Shown here piece by piece: positions 12,309-19,526 of a DNA stretch of 64,000 nucleotides. Under the pieces are notes generated by a model, which saw only the letters and a program-made list of their open reading frames with translations, was not told where the DNA came from and made no database searches. Position 1 is the first letter of the stretch. The number at the start of each line of letters is the position of its first letter. Origin of the DNA: CADEEN01 sp040384625 (GTDB lineage: Bacteria > Pseudomonadota > Gammaproteobacteria > Burkholderiales > Burkholderiaceae_C); contig JAZKIW010000077.1 of assembly GCA_040384625.1 (NCBI GenBank), forward strand, positions 7,034 to 71,033. The letters run 5' to 3'. The position numbers were made by a program, and so were the translations under genes.

Positions 12309-12775
12309 TTGGCACTCTTCTTCAGGCTGGTCACCCGCTTCTTGGCGCGCTTGATCATGCCGCCGGCCGTGACGCGCTGATTGCCGTGCACGGTGAGCTT
12401 CTTGACCTGCGGTCGATGGTTGCCGCTCTTGCTGAACTTGAGGATCTTGACCACCCGCGAGCCGCGCGCGCCATCGTCTCGCTCGGCCTTTTCCTTGGGC
12501 GGCACCGGGCGCCACAGCACCAGCAGTTTGCCGATGTGCTGGATAGGTGCAGCGCCGAGCGTGTCGGCCAGGTCATGGAATACGGTCTCGCGGGCCTCGC
12601 GTTCCTCGGCGAAGACCCGCACCTTGATCAGCCCGTGGGCATTCAGAGCGAGGTTGATCTCCCTGCGGACGGCCTCTGTCAGGCCTTCGTTGCCGATGGC
12701 GACGACAGGGTCGAGGTGGTGTGCCGCAGCGCGGTGTTCCTTGCGTTGGGCGGGGCTGAGTTGGATCGCGGACAT
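12299..12775 (-). CDS. yhbY: CRM-domain RNA-binding protein YhbY
   Basis: Ribosome-assembly associated RNA-binding protein; YhbY relatives bind pre-50S particles. The first 95 residues form the CRS1/YhbY (CRM) domain (LSPAQRKEHRAAAHHLDPVVAIGNEGLTEAV; the family GxxG is written here as GNEG, residues 30-33). The protein is 158 residues, longer than the roughly 100 of E. coli, with a lysine/arginine-rich tail (KRAKKRVTSLKK) that probably adds RNA contacts. The ATG at 12775 is preferred over one 21 bases upstream because the domain then begins normally. It is divergent from rlmE, another 50S factor, with only 20 bases between, and convergent with greA, overlapping by 10 bases. Confidence 0.93.
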   Translation of the reverse strand: MSAIQLSPAQRKEHRAAAHHLDPVVAIGNEGLTEAVRREINLALNAHGLIKVRVFAEEREARETVFHDLADTLGAAPIQHIGKLLVLWRPVPPKEKAERDDGARGSRVVKILKFSKSGNHRPQVKKLTVHGNQRVTAGGMIKRAKKRVTSLKKSANQT

Positions 12776-12780
12776 GTGTC

Positions 12781-12787
12781 TATTATC
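12781..12787. promoter_or_regulatory. Overlapping divergent -10 elements, yhbY/rlmE
   Basis: The heptamer TATTATC reads TATTAT on the plus strand, 9 bases before the rlmE ATG, and GATAAT on the minus strand, 6 bases before the yhbY ATG. The whole gap is 20 bases, so both messages would be leaderless or nearly so and the two promoters should compete. Confidence 0.5.
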
Positions 12788-12795
12788 GGTGCGCA

Positions 12796-13470
12796 ATGAA
12801 AATCAAGACCAAGAGCAAGAAGGTCAACAAGGCGTGGCTGGCCGATCACATCAACGACCCCTATGTAAAGCTGGCCCAGCGAGAGGGCTATCGGGCCCGT
12901 GCCGCTTACAAGCTGAAGGAGATCGACGAGTCTCTCGGGCTCATCAAGCCGGGCCAGGTCGTGGTCGACCTCGGCGCGGCCCCAGGCGCGTGGAGCCAGT
13001 ACCTGCGGCGTCGTTTCGCGCCCAAGGAGGCGGGCATCGGAGGAGCGGCCGTAGGGCAGCTGCACGGCACGATCATCGCGCTGGACCTCCTGGCAGTCGA
13101 GCCGATCGAGGGTGTGCAGTTCATCCTGGGTGATTTCAACGATCAGGCGGTGCTAGCCGAGCTGGAGGTGGCGCTGGCCGGTCGGCCGGTCGATCTGGTG
13201 CTGTCGGACATGGCGCCCAACCTGTCGGGCATCGCGAGCTCGGATTCGGCGCGCATCGCCCATCTGATCGAGCTGGCGCTCGACTTCTCGCTGACGCACT
13301 TGCGCCCTGAGGGAGCCCTGGTGGTCAAGCTGTTCCATGGCAGTGGTTACAGCCAGCTCGTCGAGCTGTTCAAGAAGACCTTCCGGGTGGTGCGTCCGAT
13401 CAAGCCGAAGGCCTCGCGCGATCGTTCTGCGGAAACCTTTCTGGTCGGAATCGGTCTGAAGAAGGCATGA
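12796..13470 (+). CDS. rlmE: 23S rRNA (uridine-2552-2'-O)-methyltransferase
   Basis: RrmJ/FtsJ-type enzyme that 2'-O-methylates U2552 in the 50S A-site and is heat-inducible in E. coli. The 224 residues show the SAM motif VDLGAAPGAWSQYL (about 57-70), the catalytic Asp in LVLSDMAPNLSG, and the catalytic Lys in GALVVKLFHG. A basic N terminus (MKIKTKSKKVNK) fits rRNA binding. In E. coli rlmE and ftsH form one operon; here 123 bases and a separate sigma-32-type promoter divide them. No ribosome site precedes the ATG, which lies 9 bases after a -10-like hexamer. Confidence 0.96.
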   Translation: MKIKTKSKKVNKAWLADHINDPYVKLAQREGYRARAAYKLKEIDESLGLIKPGQVVVDLGAAPGAWSQYLRRRFAPKEAGIGGAAVGQLHGTIIALDLLAVEPIEGVQFILGDFNDQAVLAELEVALAGRPVDLVLSDMAPNLSGIASSDSARIAHLIELALDFSLTHLRPEGALVVKLFHGSGYSQLVELFKKTFRVVRPIKPKASRDRSAETFLVGIGLKKA

Positions 13471-13512
13471 CAACGCCACGGCAGGCGCCAATTGCTGCCC
13501 AGAAGAGCTGCG

Positions 13513-13540
13513 CTTGACAGGACTAAAATCGGCCCCATAT
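13513..13540 (+). promoter_or_regulatory. Sigma-32 (RpoH)-type heat-shock promoter of ftsH
   Basis: CTTGACA (13513-13519), exactly 13 bases, then CCCCATAT (13533-13540). The E. coli sigma-32 consensus is CTTGAAA, N13-17, CCCCATNT, so the -10 matches fully and the -35 differs at one base. The -35 hexamer TTGACA would also suit sigma-70, but the matching sigma-70 -10 would be poor (CATATC). The leader before the ftsH GTG is about 45 bases. Confidence 0.8.
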
Positions 13541-13593
13541 CCGCCTCAGCGCCACTTCGGGTGCTGTGGTGGACAACGGCACAAGGAGCCGCG

Positions 13594-15501
13594 GTGAACA
13601 ATCAATGGTTTTCGAAGGTCGCTGTCTGGCTCGTGATCGCACTGGTGCTGTTCACAGTCTTTCGGCAGTTCGACCGCGGCGCGGTGGCGGGTGGGCAGGT
13701 CGGCTATTCCGATTTTCTCGAGGAAGTGCGCAGCAAGCGCATCAAGTCGGTCACCCTGCAGGAAGGCACGGCCGGGGGCACCGAGATCATCGCCACCACC
13801 AATGACGACAAGCGCATCCGCAGCACCGCCACCTACCTCGACCGCGGCCTGGTCGGAGACCTGATCAACAACGGCGTCAAGTTCGACGTCAAGCCGCGTG
13901 AAGAGCCGTCGCTGTTAATGACGATCCTGATCAGCTGGGGTCCGTTCCTGCTGCTGATCGGCGTCTGGGTCTACTTCATGCGCCAGATGCAGGGCGGCGG
14001 CAAGGGCGGGGCCTTCAGCTTCGGCAAGAGCAAGGCACGCATGCTCGACGAGGCCAACAACACCACGACCTTCGCCGACGTGGCCGGCTGCGAGGAAGCC
14101 AAGGAAGAGGTCAAGGAACTGGTCGACTTTCTGAAGGATCCGCAGCGCTTCCAGAAGCTCGGCGGCCGCATCCCCCGCGGCGTGCTGCTGGTGGGCCCCC
14201 CCGGCACCGGCAAGACCCTGCTCGCGAAGGCCATCGCCGGCGAGGCCAAGGTGCCGTTCTTCTCGATCTCGGGCTCCGACTTCGTCGAAATGTTCGTCGG
14301 CGTCGGTGCCGCGCGCGTGCGCGACATGTTCGAGCAGGCCAAGAAGAGCGCACCCTGCATCATCTTTGTCGACGAGATCGACGCTGTGGGGCGCCACCGT
14401 GGTGCGGGCCTGGGCGGTGGCAACGACGAGCGCGAGCAGACCCTCAACCAGATGCTGGTAGAGATGGACGGCTTCGAGACCAACCTCGGCGTGATCGTGA
14501 TGGCGGCCACCAACCGGCCCGACATCCTCGACCCGGCGCTGCTGCGACCGGGCCGCTTCGACCGCCAGGTCTACGTCTCGCTGCCCGACGTGCGCGGTCG
14601 CGAGGCGATCCTGAACGTGCACATGCGCAAGGTGCCGGTCGGTCAGGACATCCGCGCCGACATCCTGGCCCGCGGCACGCCCGGCTTCTCTGGCGCAGAC
14701 CTGGCCAATCTGGTCAACGAGGCGGCCCTCTTCGCCGCGCGCCGCAACGGGCGTGTGGTCGAGATGGTCGACTTCGAGAAGGCCAAAGACAAGATCATGA
14801 TGGGCCCCGAGCGCAAGAGCATGGTGATGCCCGAGGAAGAGCGCAAGAACACGGCTTACCACGAGGCTGGCCATGCCCTGGTGGCCAAGCTGATGCCCAA
14901 GACCGACCCGGTGCACAAGGTCACCGTGATCCCGCGCGGCCGGGCCCTGGGCGTGACGATGCAGCTGCCCGAAGGTGACCGCTACAGCCTGGACAAGGAG
15001 CGCATGCTCTCGACCATCAGCGTGCTGTTCGGCGGGCGCATCGCCGAAGAGGTCTTCATGCACCAGATGACCACCGGCGCTTCGAACGACTTCGAGCGCG
15101 CCACGGCGATCGCGCGTGACATGGTCACCCGCTACGGCATGACCGACGAGCTGGGGCCGATGGTCTATGCTGAAAACGAGGGCGAGGTCTTCCTCGGCCG
15201 TTCGGTGACCAAGACGACGACGATGTCGGAAGAGACGATGCGCAAGGTCGACCTGGTGATCCGGCGAATCATCGACGAGCAGTACAACATTGCGCGCAAG
15301 CTGATCGAGGACAACCAGGACAAGATGCACGCGATGGCCAGCGCCTTGCTCGAATGGGAAACCATCGACGCCGACCAGATCGACGACATCATGGCCGGTA
15401 AGCCGCCGCGTGCGCCGAAGGATTGGACGGCGCCGACGACACCCAAGGGTGGTGGAGGCACGCCCGCCGTCGGCGCCGGTGAAGCCGCAGCCACGGCTTG
15501 A
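13594..15501 (+). CDS. ftsH: ATP-dependent zinc metalloprotease FtsH
   Basis: Membrane-anchored AAA+ protease that degrades misassembled membrane proteins and regulators such as sigma-32 and LpxC. The 635 residues have two N-terminal membrane segments (about 6-22 and 107-126) flanking a periplasmic domain, Walker A GPPGTGKT (201-208), Walker B IIFVDEIDAVG, the second region of homology (ATNRPDILDPALLRPGRFDR), and the zinc site HEAGH (His423, Glu424, His427). An upstream in-frame ATG exists, but the GTG at 13594 is chosen because AAGGAG lies 5 bases before it and the product starts MNNQWFSK as in relatives. A heat-shock-type promoter precedes it and a strong terminator follows. Confidence 0.97.
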   Translation: MNNQWFSKVAVWLVIALVLFTVFRQFDRGAVAGGQVGYSDFLEEVRSKRIKSVTLQEGTAGGTEIIATTNDDKRIRSTATYLDRGLVGDLINNGVKFDVKPREEPSLLMTILISWGPFLLLIGVWVYFMRQMQGGGKGGAFSFGKSKARMLDEANNTTTFADVAGCEEAKEEVKELVDFLKDPQRFQKLGGRIPRGVLLVGPPGTGKTLLAKAIAGEAKVPFFSISGSDFVEMFVGVGAARVRDMFEQAKKSAPCIIFVDEIDAVGRHRGAGLGGGNDEREQTLNQMLVEMDGFETNLGVIVMAATNRPDILDPALLRPGRFDRQVYVSLPDVRGREAILNVHMRKVPVGQDIRADILARGTPGFSGADLANLVNEAALFAARRNGRVVEMVDFEKAKDKIMMGPERKSMVMPEEERKNTAYHEAGHALVAKLMPKTDPVHKVTVIPRGRALGVTMQLPEGDRYSLDKERMLSTISVLFGGRIAEEVFMHQMTTGASNDFERATAIARDMVTRYGMTDELGPMVYAENEGEVFLGRSVTKTTTMSEETMRKVDLVIRRIIDEQYNIARKLIEDNQDKMHAMASALLEWETIDADQIDDIMAGKPPRAPKDWTAPTTPKGGGGTPAVGAGEAAATA

Positions 15502-15527
15502 GTTGGGGCAGAACAGCGTGACTCAGG

Positions 15528-15549
15528 CGGGGCTTCGGCCCCGTTTTGT
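15528..15549 (+). terminator. Intrinsic terminator between ftsH and folP
   Basis: CGGGGC (15528-15533), a TTCG tetraloop, GCCCCG (15538-15543), then TTTTGTC. It ends only 6 bases before the folP ATG at 15556, so it would limit readthrough from ftsH into folP-glmM. Confidence 0.85.
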
Positions 15550-15555
15550 CGTCCG

Positions 15556-16404
15556 ATGAGGGATTGGCAGACGTCCCGCTTCGCGATCGATCTCGATCGG
15601 GCGCGCGTGATGGGCATCGTCAATGTCACGCCCGACTCGTTCTCCGACGGCGGCCTGCATGAGGATGCCACCAGGGCGATGGCCCAGTGCGAGGCGCTGT
15701 TGCGAGAGGGTGCGGACATTCTGGACATCGGCGGCGAGTCGACCCGGCCGGGCGCGCGCACGCCCAGCCTCGAAGAAGAACTGCAGCGCGTGCTCCCCGT
15801 GTTGCGCCATGCGGTCACGCTGGGCGTGCCGGTCTCGGTGGACACCAGCCAACCGCAGGTCATGCGCGCGGCGCTCGATCTGGGTGTCGACATCGTCAAT
15901 GACGTGCGGGCTTTGCAGCGCGAGGGCGCGATCGAGGTACTGGCCGGCCATCCGCGCGCGGGCGTTTGCCTGATGCACATGAGGGGCGAGCCGGGGACGA
16001 TGCAGGCCGCGGCGTCCTACGTCGACGTGATCGCCGAAGTGAAGCACTTCCTTGCCGCTCGTCGGGCCGCGGCGAGCACCGCCGGCATCGCGTCCGACCG
16101 CATCGTGCTCGACCCCGGTATCGGCTTCGGCAAGACTGTCGAGCACAATCTGGTCCTGCTGCGCCGGCAAGCCGATTTGCTCGAGCTCGGCGCGCCGCTG
16201 CTGGTGGGATGGTCGCGCAAGTCGACGCTCGGCACGCTCACCGGCCGCGCGGTGCACGAGCGTCAAGCCGCTAGCGTCGCTGCGGCCCTGCTGGCGGTGC
16301 AGCGAGGGGCGTCGATCGTGCGGGTGCACGACGTCGCGGCGACGGTCGACGCGCTGACGCTGTGGCGTAGCGTGGATCAGAACAACGAGAGAGAGACAAG
16401 ATGA
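15556..16404 (+). CDS. folP: Dihydropteroate synthase
   Basis: Joins 6-hydroxymethyl-dihydropterin pyrophosphate to p-aminobenzoate in folate synthesis; the target of sulfonamides. The TIM-barrel enzyme has 282 residues and both signatures: MGIVNVTPDSFSDGG (19-33) and DILDIGGESTRPGA (about 55-68). DPGIGFGKT and the C-terminal RVHDV are also present. No substitution is seen in the conserved NVTPDSFSDGG loop. The ATG at 15556 matches family N-terminal length but has no ribosome site and lies right after the ftsH terminator, so its expression signal is unclear. Its stop overlaps the glmM start (ATGA). Confidence 0.96.
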   Translation: MRDWQTSRFAIDLDRARVMGIVNVTPDSFSDGGLHEDATRAMAQCEALLREGADILDIGGESTRPGARTPSLEEELQRVLPVLRHAVTLGVPVSVDTSQPQVMRAALDLGVDIVNDVRALQREGAIEVLAGHPRAGVCLMHMRGEPGTMQAAASYVDVIAEVKHFLAARRAAASTAGIASDRIVLDPGIGFGKTVEHNLVLLRRQADLLELGAPLLVGWSRKSTLGTLTGRAVHERQAASVAAALLAVQRGASIVRVHDVAATVDALTLWRSVDQNNERETR

Positions 16405-17732
16405 GCAGACGCTATTTCGGCACCGACGGTATCCGCGGCACGGTGGGCACCGAGCCGATCACGCCCGACTTCATGTTGCGTCTGGGCCATGCCGTCGGCC
16501 GCGTGCTCAAGCGCAGCAGTGCCCGCCCGAGCGTGGTGATCGGCAAGGACACGCGGATCTCGGGCTACATGATCGAGGCAGCGCTCGAAGCGGGCTTCGC
16601 GTCGGCGGGCGTCGACACCCTGCTGTCCGGCCCGCTGCCCACGCCGGGCGTGGCCTACCTGACGCGGGCCTTGCGCCTGGATCTGGGCGTCGTGATCAGC
16701 GCCTCGCACAACGCCTATCCCGACAATGGCATCAAGTTCTTCTCTGCCAGTGGCCAGAAGCTGCCCGATGCTTGGGAGTTGGCGGTCGAAGCAGCCTTGC
16801 TGGAGGCGCCGCAATGGGCCGATTCGGCCGGCCTGGGCAAAGCCCGGCGCATCGACGACGCCAGCGGGCGCTATGTCGAGTTCTGCAAGGGCACGGTCGA
16901 TACGGACTTGAGCCTGAAGGGGATGAAGCTGGTGGTCGATGCGGCGCACGGTGCCGCATACCACGTTGCCCCCGATGTGTTCCACGAACTCGGCGCAGAC
17001 ATCATCAAGATCGGCTGCGCGCCCGACGGCATGAACATCAATGCCGGCTTTGGTGCCACGTCGCCGGCGGCCCTGGTCAAGGCCGTCTCCGACCATCGGG
17101 CCGACTACGGCGTCGCGCTCGACGGTGACGCCGACCGCCTGCAGATCGTCGACGCCAGCGGGCGTTTGTTCAACGGCGACGAACTGCTCTATGTGATGAC
17201 GATCGATCGCCTGGCGCGTGGCCAGGCGGTGCCGGGCGTGGTCGGTACCCTGATGACCAACATGGCGGTCGAGCTGGCGTTGCGCGAGCTGGGTGTGGAC
17301 ATGGTGCGGGCCAAGGTCGGCGACCGCTATGTGCTCGAGGCGCTGGCCGAGCGCAGCTGGCAACTCGGCGGTGAAGGCTCGGGTCATCTGTTGGCCCTGG
17401 ACAAGCACACCACCGGCGACGGGATCGTCAGTGCCCTGCAGGTGCTGCAGGCGGTGCGCAGCTCGGGTCGGTCCGTGGCGCACATGCTGGCGCCGGTGAC
17501 GCTGTTTCCGCAGGTGCTGATCAACGTGCGCGTGGCCGACGGAGCGGGCCACCAGCGCAATGCACGCCTCGCCGACGTGCAGGCGGGTGTCGAACGCGAG
17601 CTTGCCGATGGCGGCCGGGTGCTGATCCGTGCCTCGGGGACCGAACCGGTATTGCGAGTGATGGTCGAGGCGCGCGACGCGGCGCAGGCCAAAGCCTGCG
17701 CCGAACGCCTGGCAGAGGCCGCGCGCGGCTGA
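16401..17732 (+). CDS. glmM: Phosphoglucosamine mutase
   Basis: Interconverts glucosamine-6-phosphate and glucosamine-1-phosphate on the way to UDP-GlcNAc for peptidoglycan and LPS. The 443 residues begin SRRYFGTDGIRGTVG and carry the phosphoserine loop SASHNAYPDNG with Ser102, the metal site DGDADR (residues about 241-246) and the sugar-binding GEGSGH. The C-terminal phosphate-binding RASGTEPVLRVMVE is intact. It overlaps folP by ATGA, reproducing the ftsH-folP-glmM order of proteobacteria. No terminator follows; the convergent fasciclin-domain gene ends 21 bases later. Confidence 0.97.
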   Translation: MSRRYFGTDGIRGTVGTEPITPDFMLRLGHAVGRVLKRSSARPSVVIGKDTRISGYMIEAALEAGFASAGVDTLLSGPLPTPGVAYLTRALRLDLGVVISASHNAYPDNGIKFFSASGQKLPDAWELAVEAALLEAPQWADSAGLGKARRIDDASGRYVEFCKGTVDTDLSLKGMKLVVDAAHGAAYHVAPDVFHELGADIIKIGCAPDGMNINAGFGATSPAALVKAVSDHRADYGVALDGDADRLQIVDASGRLFNGDELLYVMTIDRLARGQAVPGVVGTLMTNMAVELALRELGVDMVRAKVGDRYVLEALAERSWQLGGEGSGHLLALDKHTTGDGIVSALQVLQAVRSSGRSVAHMLAPVTLFPQVLINVRVADGAGHQRNARLADVQAGVERELADGGRVLIRASGTEPVLRVMVEARDAAQAKACAERLAEAARG

Positions 17733-17753
17733 GCTACGTCTGGGCCGGCGCGT

Positions 17754-18239
17754 TCAGCGCTTGGGCGGCAGCAGCACGCGGTCGATCACGTGCACCACGC
17801 CATTCGTGGCGGCCACATCGGACTGCACCACGACCGCCTCTTCGACGGTCACCATCTCGCCGGCCCGGGCCAGCGCGAGACTGGCGCCATGGACGGTCTT
17901 GGCGTTGCCGTTCTTGACCTCGACCGCGAGCATCTTGCCCGGGAGCACGTGATAGGTCAGCACCGACTTGAGCAGCTCCTTGTTGGTGCCTAGCTCGGCC
18001 AGCGTCTTGGCCGGGATGGCCTTGAAGGCATCATCGCTCGGAGCGAAGACGGTGTAGGGGCCGGGGCCGCGCAAGGTTTCGCCCAGGCCAGCTTCGGCGA
18101 TCAGCCGATTCAAGGTGGACAGCTGTGGCGCACGTGCGGCCGTGTCGGCGATCGTGCCGGGTGCCGGTGTCGTGGCGCAGGCCGTCACAACCAGCGCCAG
18201 GGCGGCCGTTGCGCTGCAGCGCCAGAAGGCGTTTCTCAT
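17754..18239 (-). CDS. Fasciclin-domain lipoprotein, probable Pho-regulon member
   Basis: Secreted lipoprotein with one fasciclin (FAS1) domain, a fold used in adhesion and ligand binding; no catalytic role is known. The 161 residues begin MRNAFWRCSATAAL and have a lipobox VVTAC (Cys about residue 20). The FAS1 domain runs from about residue 35 to the end (GPYTVFAPSDDAFKAIP; LTYHVLPGK; NGVVHVIDRVLLP). The ATG at 18239 is supported by GGAGAACC just before it; a longer in-frame extension is not protein-like. The upstream region holds three PhoB half-sites on its own strand at 11-bp spacing, and pstS lies divergently beyond them, so phosphate-starvation control is likely. Confidence 0.88.
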   Translation of the reverse strand: MRNAFWRCSATAALALVVTACATTPAPGTIADTAARAPQLSTLNRLIAEAGLGETLRGPGPYTVFAPSDDAFKAIPAKTLAELGTNKELLKSVLTYHVLPGKMLAVEVKNGNAKTVHGASLALARAGEMVTVEEAVVVQSDVAATNGVVHVIDRVLLPPKR

Positions 18240-18305
18240 CGGGGTTCTCCTTTGGGGCGTGCCTGCAAGCCCTGCAGGCTGTCCATCGGAGCCTAGGGTG
18301 GTGTT

Positions 18306-18334
18306 GTGACAGCGGCGTGACGATGGCGTGACGC
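18306..18334 (-). promoter_or_regulatory. Pho box (three half-sites) for the fasciclin gene
   Basis: On the minus strand GCGTCAC (18334-18328), TCGTCAC (18323-18317) and CTGTCAC (18312-18306) repeat at exact 11-bp spacing, like the CTGTCAT half-sites of E. coli Pho boxes. Ten bases after the last one is TAGGCT (18295-18290), a possible -10 at the spacing found in PhoB-activated promoters. Confidence 0.7.
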
Positions 18335-18351
18335 CTGCCACGGGCGTCCCG

Positions 18352-18385
18352 ATGTCACGTCGTTGTCACACGGACTGCCTACAGT
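18352..18385 (+). promoter_or_regulatory. Pho box and -10 of pstS
   Basis: ATGTCAC (18352-18358) and TTGTCAC (18363-18369) are half-sites 11 bp apart. Ten bases later TACAGT (18380-18385) is the -10. The geometry equals that of the E. coli pstS promoter, where PhoB replaces the -35. The leader to pstS is about 45 bases. Confidence 0.82.
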
Positions 18386-18438
18386 GATGCATCGCAGGGA
18401 AAACCGGTCCCTGTCTACTCTCGCAGGAAGGTGTGAAC

Positions 18439-19476
18439 ATGAAGTCTTCAACGCTTCGCAAGATGGCGCTCAGTGCAGCGCTTGTCTGGTCGGCAGGCGC
18501 AATGGCGCAGGATGTCACCGGCGCTGGCGCTTCTTTCCCGGCACCGGTTTACGCCAAGTGGGCCGATGCCTACAACAAGGCGACCGGTGCGCGGATCAAT
18601 TACCAGTCCGTCGGCTCGGGTGCGGGCATCCGCCAGATCAAGGCCAAGACCGTCGATTTCGGCGCCAGCGATGCACCGCTGTCCGACGCCGACCTGGCCA
18701 AGGACGGCATGGTCCAGTTTCCGACAGTGATCGGCGGCGTCGTGCCGGTGGTCAACATCAAGGGCATCACGCCGGGGCAGATCAAGCTTACCGGCGCTGT
18801 CCTGGGCGACATCTACCTGGGCAAGATCACCAAGTGGAACGATGGTGCCATCACGGCGCTGAACCCGGGCGTGCCGCTGCCAGACGCGGCGATCGCCGTG
18901 GTCCGCCGCGCCGACGGCTCGGGCACCAGCTACATCTTCACCAACTACCTGTCCAAGGTGAACCCCGAGTGGAAGGCCAAGGTCGGCGAGGGCACGGCGG
19001 TCAACTGGCCCACGGGTGCCGGCGGCAAGGGCAACGAGGGCGTGTCGGCCTTCGTTCAGCGCTTGCCCAATGCGATCGGCTACGTCGAGTACGCCTACGC
19101 CAAGCAAAACAAGATGTCGCATGTGCAATTGCGCAACAAGGATGGCGTCTACGTGTCGCCGACGGACGATGCCTTCAAGGCCGCGGCCGCCGGGGTCGAC
19201 TGGTCGCGCAGCTTTTCGCAGGACCTGACCGACAAGGCCGGCAAGGATGCTTGGCCGCTGACGAGCACGACCTTCATCCTGATGTACAAGCTGCAGGACA
19301 AGCCGGCCAACGCCAGCAATGCGCTGAAGTTCTTCGAGTGGGCGTACAGCAGCGGCGACAAGATGGCCGACGAGCTGGACTACGTGCCGCTGCCGGCCGC
19401 CGTGAAAGACCTGGTGCGCAAGCAGTGGACCGACAACTTGAAAGACGCGTCGGGCAAGGCCATCGCCTTCAAGTGA
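18439..19476 (+). CDS. pstS: Periplasmic phosphate-binding protein PstS
   Basis: High-affinity phosphate receptor of the PstSCAB transporter. The 345 residues start with a Sec signal (MKSSTLRKMALSAALVWSAG, cleavage after AMA) and continue VTGAGASFPAPVYAKWADAY, the family opening. Phosphate-loop segments VGSGAGIRQIKAKTVDFGASD and RRADGSGTSYIF are intact. The ATG at 18439 is preferred over a GTG 6 bases earlier because GGAAGG is then 7 bases away. It is the first gene of pstSCAB-phoUBR, is driven by the Pho box upstream, and is probably the most strongly expressed gene of the operon. There are 50 bases to pstC with no clear terminator. Confidence 0.97.
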   Translation: MKSSTLRKMALSAALVWSAGAMAQDVTGAGASFPAPVYAKWADAYNKATGARINYQSVGSGAGIRQIKAKTVDFGASDAPLSDADLAKDGMVQFPTVIGGVVPVVNIKGITPGQIKLTGAVLGDIYLGKITKWNDGAITALNPGVPLPDAAIAVVRRADGSGTSYIFTNYLSKVNPEWKAKVGEGTAVNWPTGAGGKGNEGVSAFVQRLPNAIGYVEYAYAKQNKMSHVQLRNKDGVYVSPTDDAFKAAAAGVDWSRSFSQDLTDKAGKDAWPLTSTTFILMYKLQDKPANASNALKFFEWAYSSGDKMADELDYVPLPAAVKDLVRKQWTDNLKDASGKAIAFK

Positions 19477-19526
19477 TCGCCTTCTCTCACCCGCACGCCG
19501 CAAAGCGCTGAACCTTGGGGGGCCGC

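Noticed and set aside
13514..13542. Sigma-70 reading of the ftsH promoter
   Set aside because: TTGACA is perfect, but the matching -10 (CATATC) is poor, while the sigma-32 -10 and spacing fit almost completely.
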